Below are positions 9,806 to 22,262 of a stretch of DNA of 64,000 bases, piece after piece. The notes under the pieces are model-generated. The model did not search any database. It was given only the letters and a program-made list of their open reading frames with translations, and had not been told where the DNA came from. The translations under genes were made by a program, and so were the position numbers. How positions within the stretch are numbered: position 1 is the first letter of the stretch; every line of letters begins with the position of its first letter. This stretch comes from Cylicocyclus nassatus (taxonomy: Eukaryota; Nematoda; Chromadorea; Rhabditida; Strongylidae). The stretch lies in contig CATQJL010000112.1 of assembly GCA_958299035.1 (NCBI GenBank), positions 49,124,941 to 49,188,940 on the forward strand, given 5' to 3'.

Positions 9806-11699
9806 GGCCCAGCGGTGGTTGCGCTTTCACAAGCTGGATATTGTTTTTGGCCCGAAAAAGCAAAAAGAAAGTCGTTTTTCGGGGTCCGGGGCGGAGCCCC
9901 GGGATTTTTTTTTCCTGTAATTTACGAAATGCGCACGTAACATACACTAGAGTGCGTACGAGAATGTTTTGTTGCAATGTTTTACAAAGTCTGGCATGTT
10001 TTAAAAAAAGTTAGTTCAAGTGCCATTAACTTTAGGTAATCTCATTTTCCACTCAAGGACTGGAAACAAGAACATCACCTTGGAGATATTCGCCCTTTGA
10101 GTAATTCAAAGAGGAAGCTTCTGCTTTGATATGGCGCTTATGCGAAAAAGTAGACCAAGAAAAATATGAGAAAGTTTCCAAGCAGTCTATAAAAATTAAA
10201 TTCTAAACAGTCTATAAAAATAAAATCTTACTTATTTTTCCGTCATGTTTACCCAATCTTTGCGGAAAAAATTCGGAAGATTCAACGTAATAAGGAAAAA
10301 TCTTATGCATCTTACAAATCTTTCAAAACCAAACAGTTTTGAAAACTAAATTATTTTGAGAACACTTCTTATCGAAGATTTTAAACCCATAGTCAAGTCG
10401 CTTTGTACGCTAATATGTGCTGATCAGTGGAGGGTCCAGAGATGTTCATGAGGCGGGGAGGAAAGGGGAGGGGAGAAAGGAGTTCTTTGCGTGAGGGGGC
10501 ATGGCTTAAGCCGTGCCGTGAAAAAGTTTCACGGAGTTAATTTGAATGTTCGAGGACTTTAAGAAATTATCATTAGTAGCAAGAAGTCACTTGCGCAATT
10601 TTCACTCATTCCTGTAAACTTGTCCTTCGAAGGACGTTGACAAATTCTTAAAAGTTCAGTGAATTTGTGTGATAACGCCACAAAGGCTGTAAAAAGTAGT
10701 TTTGCTACAAAAATACTTGGATCCACTGCAAAAAGGTGTAAATGTAATACCTCCCACTGCTAAAAGGTCGAACTCTGATGGTTTCATGATTGCAAATTCA
10801 TTCCAGGCCTCAATTTGTTGAGAATAATGACATCGCAAAAAATTTATAATCAAACCTACAGAAGAAGTCATAGAATCCGAAATCCGCTTCGAAGAGCTAG
10901 GCTTTGCTTCACATTACGGATGTTTGCTGGCTTTGAAAAGTTGACATAAGTGAACAAGTGAACAAGTACACAAACAAGTAACGAGCGGTATTATAAGTAA
11001 ACACATGCCTTGGATTCCATCTGTTCAGCTTTTTCTCGCTCTTGACCTGCTTTAATGACTAAAACTCTAGTAAAACCTACGATTTTGTGCTCCAAAGAAC
11101 AAGTCGCCAGCGCGCGGGAACTCAAAACGGAGTTTTGATATGTTAAAAATAACAAATTGGGTCCGTTTGCAACGCACAAGTAACGATACGGCACCAAATT
11201 TATTCTATAGTGAGGCAATGGGGAGTGCAGGAAATGTATGAAAATTTATGAAAAACTTATGTGAGTTTGGAAAATGGTAAGAGGTTTTCCAATTTAGGTT
11301 GTTCCCGCGCAACCTGGGAGCAATCTGGGGTTGCTCCCTGCTTTTCCTCACATAATTTTTCAGATTTCTTTACATGAATGAGATCTTAATCGATAATTTT
11401 ACTACAAGTACAAATCCTGTTCCAAAACTAACATCCTTCACTTACTCTAGCCCAAAAAAGCGCGCTCCAATTGCGCGGCACTTAGACCGGCAAAGCAAAG
11501 ACTTCAAATCTTCATAATGAATTCTGGTTTCACATTTCAACGCTATGCTCGTACTCCCTCTTTTGGTGATTTCAATCTTTGTCATCTTTCCATGTCAGAT
11601 TTCCAATTAAGCAGGGGCATACTGCACTGCGCGAGAAGGAGAAAAAACTGAAGAGGCGTCCAAAGCTGGAGAACACAATGATGGAATGAAAAATGAGGT
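9806..11699. other. No gene recognised
   Basis: Contains a GC-rich hairpin at about 9,888-9,903 (CCGGGGC-GGA-GCCCCGG), a purine-rich patch at about 10,430-10,500, and AT-rich sequence. Open frames are short and lack splice context. Confidence 0.4.
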
Positions 11700-13260
11700 C
11701 TGTTCTTTACTCGTACCTATAGTTACAAATGGCTGCGAAGAGCGCGCCCCATGACCCAATGCAAATTTGACCGGCGCGCAGGGCGTTCGGTGTCGGAGCG
11801 CGCAATTAAGGTACAGATGTCTACTATCTGAGCTGTACAGGCTAATCAATGAAGATCTTGATAGAGTTAGTGATAGTACAGCTTATCAATGTTATGGATG
11901 AGCTGGCGACGATAAGTTGAGTCAGCGGCAACGAGTTGACGATGACAGGCTAGAGATTGTACATGTACCCGTAGTTGACCTTTTGCTGTGAACTTTTTTG
12001 CTTGAACTTCTTTGTACGACCTTTTGCTAGTAGCGAGCTTTTGAACAGCTTTGTATAGGCCCGTAGTTTTTGCTTGTGCTTGTGTTTCTGAAGACTTGTT
12101 TCTTTTGTTTCTAAATCTAATTACCTTGTTGCGTACTCACGGTAAACAAATTCAGGATCCATATCTCGTTTCCTACACTAAATACAGTATCTGCAAGTTC
12201 TGATCTATAACAAGTATGAAAGGTGGACTTTCTATTCAACAACTCAGGCTACTTTTCATCTGTCATAAGTATGAAAGTCAGAGAGGCCGGGTCTATACCA
12301 TCAAAACCTGTGACGAAAGTCCTTTAGTTTATTCCGATGCATGCATAAAATTTTTGGTTGTGACATCATGGAAAGCATTTTTATCTCAGTGCGTCGCTAC
12401 CTAAGGAATGCGCTTAGATGAGCAGAGGAGACAAAGAAGAGAGACAAAGAAGCGGGAGTATCCGAACATAATTCTTACAGGCCGCACTTATGCTTTTGTA
12501 CTCTCATCCACCTATCCGTGAGATATGAACGAAGACTAAGTAGCGAAAATCGTGTGACAAGTAGTAAACTGGAAAGCGTAATAGGGCCCTACCTGAGCTG
12601 GAGGTACCTAAGCCTACCTAAGCTGCGAAAACTGACGTACACAATGATTTTCACGAACGGGTTTATCGAAATCCATCTGGACTTACAGCGCTTACCAGCA
12701 AGCTACTACCCATTCTGTGCACAAAAAACTCGAAAACGCTCTATATCTACAAGTTGTTTGAACATGCTCAAACTGATTTTGTCCAAGTGGTCTATCATCA
12801 AAAATGGGGTATGTCAACAGTGCTTTTCAAATTGAAGTGTTTTGAGTCTTCTCGTCTCAGAATGAATAACTTACCTCTTGACACTTGATCTGCAGCTTTC
12901 TTCTTTTATGGCTTTTCATGGTGCAAACGTATGTTCAGTAGAAAGCCCTTTTCTGTATAGGCACAAACAAACCATTACTTTCTCACCCGTCCTAAGTTCT
13001 TGAGGCACTAGATTAATGAAGAATGATCTAGATGGCAAGAGATGAAAGTTAGATCATCGCACGTTAACCCACAGTACTTGTTTTTGTGATTCCCTTTCAG
13101 AAAAGAGTTGATTTCCTTTCAGTGTCACTTGTTTGGCGCTGAAATTTATAGGGTGTGCGCGCTTAATCGTCAGGGTTCCCGCGCGGGATACAGATTTGCA
13201 CTGGGACATGGGGCGCGCTCTTCGCAGCCATTTGTAACTATAGGTACGAGCCTGTTCTTT
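11700..13260. mobile_element. Non-autonomous TIR element with 9-bp TSD (Mutator-like?)
   Basis: An inverted repeat starting CTCGTACCTATAGTTACAAA at about 11,710 is matched by its reverse complement ending at 13,250, with arms continuing ~50 bp strongly and further weakly. CTGTTCTTT flanks the element at 11700-11708 and 13252-13260, giving a 1,543-bp element. A 9-bp duplication suggests Mutator-like transposition. The interior shows no recognisable transposase; a 105-codon open frame at 12,518-12,835 is unidentified. Confidence 0.6.
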
Positions 13261-13385
13261 TGTTTCAAATCTGGTAAGTGACGCTGGATGATTTGTTACG
13301 CTGTTATCTAGACTAAGACGATGGGAAATTTGATGTTTAGGACTTTATTTGCCACAAGTTCCAGTTTTGATTATGTCCTTCACAG

Positions 13386-13525
13386 GTCCGAAAATGGCAA
13401 AGTGTGATGTGATATCGAGTTTTTGGATGCTAAGTGAGCCCTGCTACGTTGCATACACAAGTACTGATGCAAAGCTCATCGTTGCAGCTCACTTTGTAAA
13501 AATCTACGTATTCTTTTACTCCGAG
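13386..13525 (+). CDS. Possible isolated coding exon, unidentified
   Basis: An open stretch is preceded by a TCCTTCACAG acceptor and followed by a GTGAGT donor. It encodes a hydrophobic-rich segment (for example FWMLSEPCYVAY and IVAAHFVKIYVFFYS). No family is recognised and neighbouring exons are not convincing, so this may be chance. Confidence 0.2.
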
Positions 13526-15123
13526 GTGAGTAGTTATTTGCTAAAGTTTTCATCTAGCTGACTTTTCCTTGATTGCTTGCGGATTTCCTGACAAGATTTC
13601 ATTTGTTTTGTGAAGGCTTTCGTAGACCCTTCAGCCAAGTAATGTTTGGGCTTCCTAGATGGATGCTGATTGAGAGTAGCTATCAGTCTAAGCGGCAGCT
13701 CACAATGGTTTTGCAGAAGAGGTACGATTTGGGCCAAAGTGGGTACACAAATTTCTTACCAATGATTTAGCTGCTGTTTGGGCGATAGCTCACTTGAGAC
13801 CTACCTATCAGTACCATACAAGATTTTGAGCACTATAATTTGTTAAATTCTTTGTAAAACGTAGCGTCGTAGTAGCTAGGCAGCTTCAGACATGCTGCGC
13901 GGATATGGATTCATTCAAATTTACTGTTGCTGCATACTTTTTTGCCCAATAGTTTGAGATGGCAGCTTCGTCACTATTGCAGATCTATATTGTCCATCCC
14001 ACGCAAGCTTTCAGCATCGTCCCTAGCGACGATGTGGTGTTCCAGTAATGAAACGTAACGGAATGAAGCAAATATGTAGAGTTAAGCGAAATAACGTGGC
14101 CCTTATCTCTTTTTTTACACAAGAATTTAGTAAACGAGTTTCTCGTTCCCTCCCTCCCACTCCTTCCCTTTCTCTCTCTCTCTCCTCTCTATCTCTTTCT
14201 CTGTATCTGTGTCAAAGATATAGGAGCGTATGAAATCTTATTGCAGGCTCTTGCTCGCTTTCAAGTGAACGATTTATGATTGCTTGCTGTGATGTCTCTT
14301 ACATGTTTACGCAGTCGTGACTCTTCCAATAAAGATCTTGGCAAAGCATGTCATAGGTTAGTTTCAAAAAAATGGAAAGCGCAAAGAGACCTGAGTACAA
14401 GTCTTTTCAACCATGCTTTTAAAACACCACTGGTCACCGCACTCGACCTCAACTGATATATGAGAATACAAGAAACTAACTTCAATGAATTCCCGCCGTT
14501 TAACCAGCGATGTTAAGTTAAGTCATGTGGCCTCCGTTTTTTTTTCAAAAAGAGGCGACGGTAAAGCCGATCTCTTAAACGACGCTACATTGGTTGGCGT
14601 TCTATTTTTTAGGGCTCCCCCAACTCAATGCTAGTGAATTGTGTTTTTGTTAAATTGAATAAAGTGATATTACTTTTTATCTATCTCTCTCTCCACTTTT
14701 CGTCACATTACGAGCAGTTTCAAAGATAATTTCGGCTTCATTGTGAAATTTTGTGCTTTTTGGATATCACGCTCTTTCGAATAGAATCTAATGTATGCAG
14801 ATTGTAGAATTTGGAAAAGCATACTGAACAAAGTTATGGTTACAGCAGGGCAAGCGAAAAGTCCTTGAAAAGTCAAAAATTTGCCAAAGTCAGTGGAGAA
14901 GTTTGTGAGGTGTTTTGAAGTTTGAAGTAAGCGCTGAGTCCTTTTTGTTTGCATGTACCTGACCGTCACAAAATGACGGGTCAAAATAGGGGGTCAATGA
15001 GGAAGTCGTAAAGATTTTGGGCTTCAAAGGGGATGTCGTTTTTGAAATCCTGGAATGCAACCCCCTACCGGGCCCTGCAACACGCTGCGACAAATTGGTG
15101 GTGCAAATGACAGTGACAATTTT
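13526..15123. other. No gene recognised; CT-rich tract
   Basis: A pyrimidine-rich CT microsatellite-like tract lies at about 14,150-14,205, and a smaller CT cluster at about 14,680. The rest is AT-rich with no repeat partner in the window that I could see. Confidence 0.4.
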
Positions 15124-15352
15124 GGTGCAAATTGGTGCATTACCAATTGGGCAAGAGCCTTACCAGAACGGGCGCCCCTGTACTCTACATTTTCGTATCT
15201 GCCCGAACGCTGCCTTTGAGTCATTCACTTTTACCGTACGCTCTGTAAGGTCAAACCCCTCTCCTTCAAATTTGAATATTCGTTTGTTTTGAGCGAAACT
15301 AGCTAGCCTTTAATTCACAAACAACTCACCAATGATCACGCTGACAACATGC
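15124..15352 (+). repeat. Dispersed repeat B, copy 2
   Basis: Near-identical to 9,582-9,805, in the same orientation. It directly precedes the Penelope-like remnant. Confidence 0.85.
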
Positions 15353-15604
15353 TGCGACGGCAGTGCTTAGCTTCACGTACAGATGATGGAAGTATGAAGG
15401 CAGTCCTACTAAGGATCTGCTTATATAATGTGGGCGTTATAGCTGGCAACGGTAGAAGCATGAGATCACTTGTGATAGAGTATTGTTCATTTTTGCCATT
15501 CATTTTGAGTTCCCTTGATAGAATGAATGACGCTGCCAACTCTCTGCGAGCGAATATTCTACTTTTTAAAGCTAAGACTGTACACTCAACATGAAAACAT
15601 TTTC

Positions 15605-17060
15605 TCAGTGATCAACTTTCTTGTTTTTTCCTAACGGGGCTGTTATGCTCTCCTTTTTACTCGTTAAATGTTCCTGTACGCGTACATAGTGTGGCCGCCC
15701 GGTCTCGCCAATATAGGTAGCGTGGCAGTTTAGGCATTCAAGCCCGTATACTGCTCCAGTTCTACACAGTCTCCCTGTTTTCCGTAAGGGCAAATAACGC
15801 AGCATTTGAACGTGCAGGCGATTATAATCTATGACGTATGAGTTAATTTCTGATGTTATTCCGCGGTATATTGGCGAGAACGACATCACGTTTCAGCTGC
15901 GCTCGCATCTAACGACTTTGTAGCGCGTGTGTTACCCTGTCTGAGACGAATGGTAACTGAGTTGATGTAATTAACGGCCGTCTATGTATCTGCACTACAT
16001 AAGTAGTCTTCTAGATAACACCGGCTTCTCTATTTCGCTCATAAAGCATCTAGCAACACGGGCGCTAATGCTGACCCATTGACATCCTCTTACCTGTGAA
16101 TAGAAGTCTCCAGACCACTTGATTGCACTTGAGACACTCCCCTTCGAGTGTTATGAGTCGCGTCTAACTGAGTCCATACGTCGACATACTTGCACTATGC
16201 TCATCAAGCGTCTTGGAAAGAGCCTCTAGTGCTTCGCTGTTGGAGACATTGGTGTACAGCGACGACCCGTGCAATGACTATATGATGCAATTTTAGTCAA
16301 AATTTACGTCGCAGTCGGTCAAAAAATGTCTAGTGTTTATCAGATAGGAGGGAATTTTTGCGAGAAGTGGGCCGACAGTTTTGTTGAGGAACCATGATAT
16401 CCTGTCAATTGGGCCGTTGATGCACCTGATAATTGACCGGATCTTGTATTCTGTGGCAGGCGCGCAACGTGTTTTGTGGGTTTTATTTTGTTCATTCAAA
16501 AGTCTCTCGAATTTTTATAAAGTGTAAATTTGATGTTAGACCGCAAACCAGCGCAGATTTGCTTGGGCTTTCTCTTAATCCTCTTCCAGCTTTCGTTGTT
16601 CATTAATCGTCTACATGCTCCTTCCCTCGTTTCATATTTGAGTAGAGAGGAGTATAACAAATGTTATTTCTGCTTGATAACCACGGCAGAGACATTCTGG
16701 TATAACTTTTTTATTTTTGGATGATCTTCTGGGCAGGTTGCATGTAACTCCTGCTCTATTGTTTGTGATGAATTTCGTAGCAATGGTCATGGCACGGCAT
16801 CTTTTGAAGAAGGTGAGAGGCTGAAGAGTTCGTGACTGTTACTTTCTGTCGAAGTGCTAGAATTCCTTTGACTAATGAGAACAAATGTGGCTATATTTCA
16901 CGAAGTATCTCATAGGCTGTCTGTTCATAAAACCTGGGCATGTTCAGTATATCTCAGAGCTTTCTTTTCCAAAACAGGTATGATAGATATATACTTTATT
17001 CGGCTTAACGTTTCGGCATTAGTGCCTTCCTCAAAGGCCCGAAAGTAAAGTAATTCACCT
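15605..17060 (-). pseudogene. Penelope-like retroelement remnant (RT + GIY-YIG)
   Basis: Read on the minus strand. A reverse-transcriptase segment at 16,499-16,293 contains IRCINGPIDRISWFLNKTV and PLLAKIPSYL. It is followed by SLYTNVSNSEALEAL (about 16,270-16,200) and, after frameshifts and stops, a degraded Q-V-R-G...W-V segment. A C-x2-C-P-x-G-K-x-G-D-C-like linker and a GIY-YIG nuclease domain follow (15,800-15,650: GAVYGLECLNC then YIGETGRPHYVRVQEHL). Together these domains identify the Penelope order. Several stops and missing RT motifs make it inactive. The segment at 16,980-17,060 (CGGCATTAGTGCCTTCC) looks like its terminal repeat. Confidence 0.8.
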
Positions 17061-18900
17061 TCATCCCACGTGATTACTGCCCTTCAAAGTGACAGCAAAG
17101 GGTTTGAGCACACATTATGCTGTGCTGTACAGTAGAGACGCAAAAATGATTAAGACGTCATCGAAACAAATTTTCGATGCAATCTATTAGAAATCGCTAA
17201 GGAGCTTGCCGTGAATGATCCTCAATGACACTAAACAGATGATCCAATAATTATTCTTTGCGTCACTGAAAAAACACCACTTAACTCCTCTGGATAAAAG
17301 TATTGTCATCAAATCAACGATTAACTTCAGAAATCATAATCGGCTAAAAATCTGGCTGAAAGACGTTAACGAAACATTTGCCATAACCAAATATACAGGC
17401 GAATATGATCAGAATGGAGTTCCGAAGCATGAAGCATACAGAAACGCATGTGATCTAATGGCCCTGAAGAAATGAAAACTATGAGAACTAAAGGAAGGTG
17501 CTGCTCGCTTTTGTAGCGCAAAAAGCCAATTTGTTTTACCGTGTCTGCTGTAAGTTCAAAACAAGCATCATGCACGATGATTATAGCGTGGGCTTGCATT
17601 TACATGTTTAGACATGAATTCACAGCATGTTATCCAAAAAAAATTTCTGGGCGTTTTTTCATCAAGCCTTGAGCGAAGTAAGTATTTGCATCTGCGATAC
17701 ATTATTTGAAACATACGATTTTTTGACATCTAATTTTTCGGTAACAAAATAGTTTTGAGCACTATATTTCAAAAATTCAATTCGGTTTGAGCATTGCAAA
17801 ATTTAATTGATGGCAATGCGACTGGGGTACTTTAATGATTGTTGTGTGATTAAGCAAAGGCTTCCTCCACGTCGATTGGCAAAATGATCTGAAAGCTCCG
17901 AAAGCACGTTTATTGTTGTTAAATTATTGTTATTATTATTAATTATTAAATTATTATTAAAAAATTGTTATTCGACACACTTGGTCACAAGCAACGGACA
18001 CACTTAGTCACGAGTTGCGGGTTGGTTCAAGGACTAACAAAATTTTTTGTTTCAATCTGTCAAGAGATTTTCTTTATCTAAATCTCCAAAGCTAATTACA
18101 TACAAGCGATTAAAAGATGTACTCGCATGTGACCGATACAGGGCTATATAAGTGTAAGAAAGGAGGTTGTGTCCGTGTCGGTCATACGCTCTTGATTTTT
18201 CGCTTCAATTGTTGTAGGGCTTGCTTTCCACAAATAATTCTTTTAAGCCTACGGGAGGTAATCTCTCAGCAGAAGTTATTACAGTTAACATAACATAACC
18301 CTATTTTGCAGCCGCTTATACAATGTTGAGAAAAGGTATTTGTGATAAATAAAATAAAAATGTTGACCTTTTCTCTCCTGGTATCCCACAGCTTTTATTT
18401 AAAGAGGTGCATTTATATTATAAATTTCAGAGTTAATAATGAGTTACTCTCTTTTCACAATCCTACCGCTTTGCTTCCTGGCCAGCACAGAGGCACTCAC
18501 GTGTGAACTTTAGCTTCGCTTCATGCAGAGTCGACTTAAATACTTTGAGAGCTTGCAGATTGGAGTACAAAAGTTCTTACATGTAATGCAAGAATTCTAC
18601 ATTTGAGTGCTCATTGGAGGGAATTCCTCTTCGACTTCTGCTCTCCTCTTTGCTAGATTCCGAAGGAACAAACGAGCCCCGGCTTTAAAGAAAAACGCAC
18701 TTGTGCGATTAAGAAGAAAATCGCGAAAATAAAGCGGCAAAGGCGTAATGCTTCACAGAGGACTACTTACCATCTTCGTCCGGGCCGTGGTTCACATTTT
18801 TGACAAACCTACAGCTATTCGTAAACTTCTGTCGCTGCTGTGTTTGCGAGTAAGAAAGTACCTCGAATGCTTATGTAAAGTGCATGATTATCTTTTTTTC
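17061..18900. other. No gene recognised
   Basis: AT-rich, with an ATT/TTA-rich simple-sequence patch at about 17,915-17,965. No repeat partner or protein domain was seen. Confidence 0.4.
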
Positions 18901-18958
18901 AGATGAGTTCAAAATTTCAGGAAAGCAAACGGAATGTGAGAAGCTATAAATTTTTCAG

Positions 18959-19258
18959 AATGGTGTTAACACATTTTTGGGCCAACCTAATATTTTCAAG
19001 GAAGCGTTTCATAAGAATATCGGACTTGAGATTATCGATTACGAGGATATCGTACTACGCTTGGCAAGTACAACTCACTTCAAATGGTGTCTGCAACTCA
19101 CGGTATTTTCGTTAATTGAAGAAACGGGAGACGTAAGTATGATACGTGTGGAACAAATTCAGTGGTATAGATTTACCAAAAGTGTACGCACCTTGAAAAT
19201 ATTCGGCTACTGCAATACACGGGGAGTCATCTAGTTGAAAGATGTCAAATGCTCATAA
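18959..19258 (+). CDS. Possible terminal exons of an unidentified gene
   Basis: A 58-codon open exon (18,959-19,132) follows a strong TTTTTCAG acceptor and ends at a consensus GTAAGT donor. A 102-nt intron leads to a short last exon (19,235-19,258) ending in TAA. The encoded segment contains FLGQPNIFKEAFHKNIGLE and FKWCLQLTVFSLIEETGD, ending LKDVKCS. Its composition is protein-like but I recognise no family. A possible upstream exon ends at a GTAAGA donor near 18,850, but the joining phase is unresolved. Confidence 0.3.
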
Positions 19259-19456
19259 AAACTGAATCAGACAAAGAGTTTTCTGTTCACTTTTGCAATT
19301 TCACAGCACACTTCAGTCAATCTTGCTATCGTCTCCTACCCGGTTGCTTGAGCGGATGCAGACATCTGGACACGTCAGTGGACTTGTTCACCCTCTACTG
19401 CAAGTTGTTTTTTGTGATCTCGCGCCACCAACTCTGCCGCGTATGACAACAGCATA

Positions 19457-20127
19457 CTAGGTTGAGTCAAAAGCAATGAGAACTTTTCGTGCACCCTTTC
19501 AAATGTAGAATAGTGATAGAAGAGTACCCTAAACAGTAATAAATGTAGCTTTTCTTTCTCTTTTGAGCAGCCAGGCCAACGGCCCAGTTGACTTCTTACT
19601 TGTCGAGAAAATTTCCCAAATTTTGAACCTGTCTTTTTTCCATTGAGTGAGTTTAGCTAATCCTCAGAACTTTTAGTTTGAGGGGTTTAAATAAATTCGA
19701 TTATCTAAAGAAAGAGAGCATCCTGCTCAATGCAAGCCACGCCCTAGGTTTTTCAAAACTAGAATTTTGAGAGTTTTTAAAATCATTTTTCCAATAGGCT
19801 CAAAACTTCAAAAAATCGCTTAAAACGAAACAGTCTATTATCAAACCTTGCTTCTGCAAAGTATTCAAGCGCTTACCTTTTTAAATTACCTTATCTAGAA
19901 TTTTTGCCACGTCTAGAAAAACCATAGAAATCGGATTACGCTTTGTGTCCAAAATTTCTGCAAATATTTCATCAACTACGGAATGATTTGGTCGGAATAT
20001 GACTGCTGTAAAGGGGAAAAAACCGTATCGGAAACCATTCAAAGCATTTGCCTATTTACATTCTACCTAATTTGATGATAGGTTTACAGGGGAGATACGA
20101 AGTTCTCATTACTTTTGACTCACCCAG
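19457..20127. mobile_element. Tc1/mariner-type MITE with TA target duplication
   Basis: Ends are CTAGGTTGAGTCAAAAGCAA at 19,457 and its inverted counterpart finishing TTTTGACTCACCCAG at 20,127. TA flanks both sides. It is 671 bp with no transposase frame. Confidence 0.75.
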
Positions 20128-20549
20128 TATATATCGTTTGTTCCCCAGCAAGATTCCCATAGGTACCACGTCATCTCGTTGCCTTTCGCACTTTTGAACG
20201 CGTTAACCTCGAGCAGTTCCGTTGAAATCTCAGGACAAACGTATTGAAAAGAGCGAAAGGCAGCGTCGCACCACGTACACACCTGGTTCACATGGGGAAC
20301 TTTTCTGGGGCACACAGGATATGTGGCAGTTTAGAGAGTACCAAGAACCATGCTTCGCAGTAGAGTTTTGCTGAGTCACGCCTTTGCATGTTTGCAAACC
20401 TCCGCCTAGCGTACACCGGGAAGGCGACGACACTAAAGGCGATATCTATTGATCCCCTATATAGGAAGGAAATCCTGTACAGGTAACAGCCCACGCGGCA
20501 CTGGCGCCCGCGATACACGAAGCCAAGCTGGTGATCCGGGCTCTTGTAT

Positions 20550-20700
20550 ATTGGCGAATACGGTCCGATCTGGCAAGTTCTACCACACCGGGCACGGGTT
20601 GAGCAGCGGAGCCCTACCTGTCGAGATTGGGCTCTGCTGCCCTACTGCCGTGCCCGACATGGCCAAATTTGCCAGATCGTACCACTTTCTGAAGTTTGGT
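20550..20700. repeat. GC-rich fold-back
   Basis: The stretch with GATCTGGCAAGTT...CGGGCACGG...GCAGCGGAGCCC is followed by its imperfect inverse GGGCTCTGCTGCCC...GCCGTGCCCG...TGCCAGATC. The arms are about 55-60 bp, in an otherwise AT-rich region. It is probably a small MITE. Confidence 0.6.
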
Positions 20701-20910
20701 GAATCAGGGGATTGGCGCTCTCGCCTGTCTTGGCTCGTCAAGCCCGAACAGCGAGTTGGCGATTGGTAAGTACCGCCCCAGATTAGCGCCAATGTGTTCA
20801 GCACACACTTGCAAACGCCCTGAAGGTGTTCTTATGCTCTTTTCGCGTAAAGTGAGCCGAATCCAAAGCTGACTAAGGGCTTTTACTGCTTATTAGGGCA
20901 GCTATTAGGG

Positions 20911-21384
20911 TGTCTCATAATTTTTTTTATCGTTTTTACCCTAAACATCAGCATTTCTCGAGAACTTGGGCACCTACAAGGATACAAGTACATGATCGTA
21001 CTTGTATGTATGAGCTGTATGATCACATGCTTGGAAGGAGCTCAGGACGTCTAGAAGTGGAGTTTGCTATTTTACCTTATTCATTTATTTCTTTATTTCT
21101 AGCCATGAAAAAAATTCGAAAAGTGTGCAGTCGAATGTGCGATGTGTCAAGCATATGCCAGAATAAGGGGGGAGTTTTTTGGACACTTTGGGGCGGAGTT
21201 ACGATTTTTCGACTCTTTCAGATTTCAGCTTGAAACTCTATGTGGGATACGATTTGGGTGGACCTTTTATAGACATCTTGTAGAGCTTGCTTTGTCCTGT
21301 CGAATGCTACTCAAGCCACATCAGATAAAGGAAAGCTATAAAGAGACGGTGGTTGCAGTAAAAACGGTAAAAAATTATGAGACA
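20911..21384. mobile_element. MITE family D, copy 1
   Basis: Ends TGTCTCATAATTTTTTTTAT and its inverse ATGAGACA. The interior (CATTTATTTCTTTATTTCTAG, GACACTTTGGGG, CAAGCCACA) is collinear with 61,515-61,978 and inverted at 44,274-44,738, inside the large palindrome. No transposase is present. Confidence 0.75.
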
Positions 21385-22009
21385 ACTTAATATATCTTAA
21401 CCCTCATAAAACTGGAAAATGTATCGAAAGGGACTGAACCAATCAAAATACAAATCGGATTCCTACATACTGTATGCAGTTTTGGAATTCTCACCGTTTA
21501 GAGCATCGCCATGATTATCTGCTCACCTTACATTGCTGGTCTTCATAAATGGTCTTGCCTCCGAAACGCTATCTAGTTTACTGCAACTGTATTGCCAAGT
21601 CCAAAGCTACTGCGTGCTACTACAACAGCGAACTCCACGAATTTCTAACCACCACATTGCTTGCGAGACTTTCGTTTGTCGAGCGCGTTTCTGGTGTTTC
21701 CGCTTCTCGTTATCCTGTATAATCCCTTTACATCAGACACGACCTAGTCTCAAAGGCTTTCCTCTACTAAATTACAGCATCAGTGTGCAGAACCAACCTG
21801 TTTTCGCATTAAAAGGGTTGGCGGGGTATTACTTGCAAAGACTTATTGCCCTACCCTGGATCAAGGTAAGAGTTGTGGTACTCAATCGCTAGAAACAACC
21901 CCACCCCTATTGATCGTCTCATAAGGACCTTCAAAACTACTGCACGCCTAAGATAGGCATAACTCGAAGGCCCTAATCAAACATAACGAGTAATGTATTC
22001 ATAATTAGT
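21385..22009. other. No gene recognised
   Basis: A 119-codon open frame at 21,533-21,892 runs into a GGTAAGAG donor-like site but shows no recognisable domain. I do not annotate it as a gene. Confidence 0.3.
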
Positions 22010-22262
22010 ATGCCCAACCCTTGTGGAGTTCTGAAGTTCACAAATACTGAGCCATGGGTGAAATGGTCATTGTCGAAAATGATCAACTTTGTTGCAAAGG
22101 TGAACATACCACCTCTTTTGGCACTCAATACAAAATATTACTTCTTCTTTGCCTATTGCAAAAATCCCGTAAAAACCTTCAAATCGTGGAATTAGAGACC
22201 AATAAAATTCGTTTTCCCCATTTTTCGTTTTTGATGGTGTAATTTCATTAAATAGCACTCAC
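22010..22262 (+). repeat. Diverged relative of the hAT-like TIR
   Basis: Shares GAAATGGTCATT, ATGATCAACTTTGTTGCAAA-like, TACTTCTTCTTTG and GTGGAATTAGA in the same order as both ends of the element at 30,033-31,719. This is one isolated arm, with no partner found nearby. Confidence 0.65.

Noticed and set aside
9885..9912. Helitron end at the CCGGGGC hairpin
   Set aside because: The hairpin is good, but neither strand has a CTRR followed by T at the right distance.
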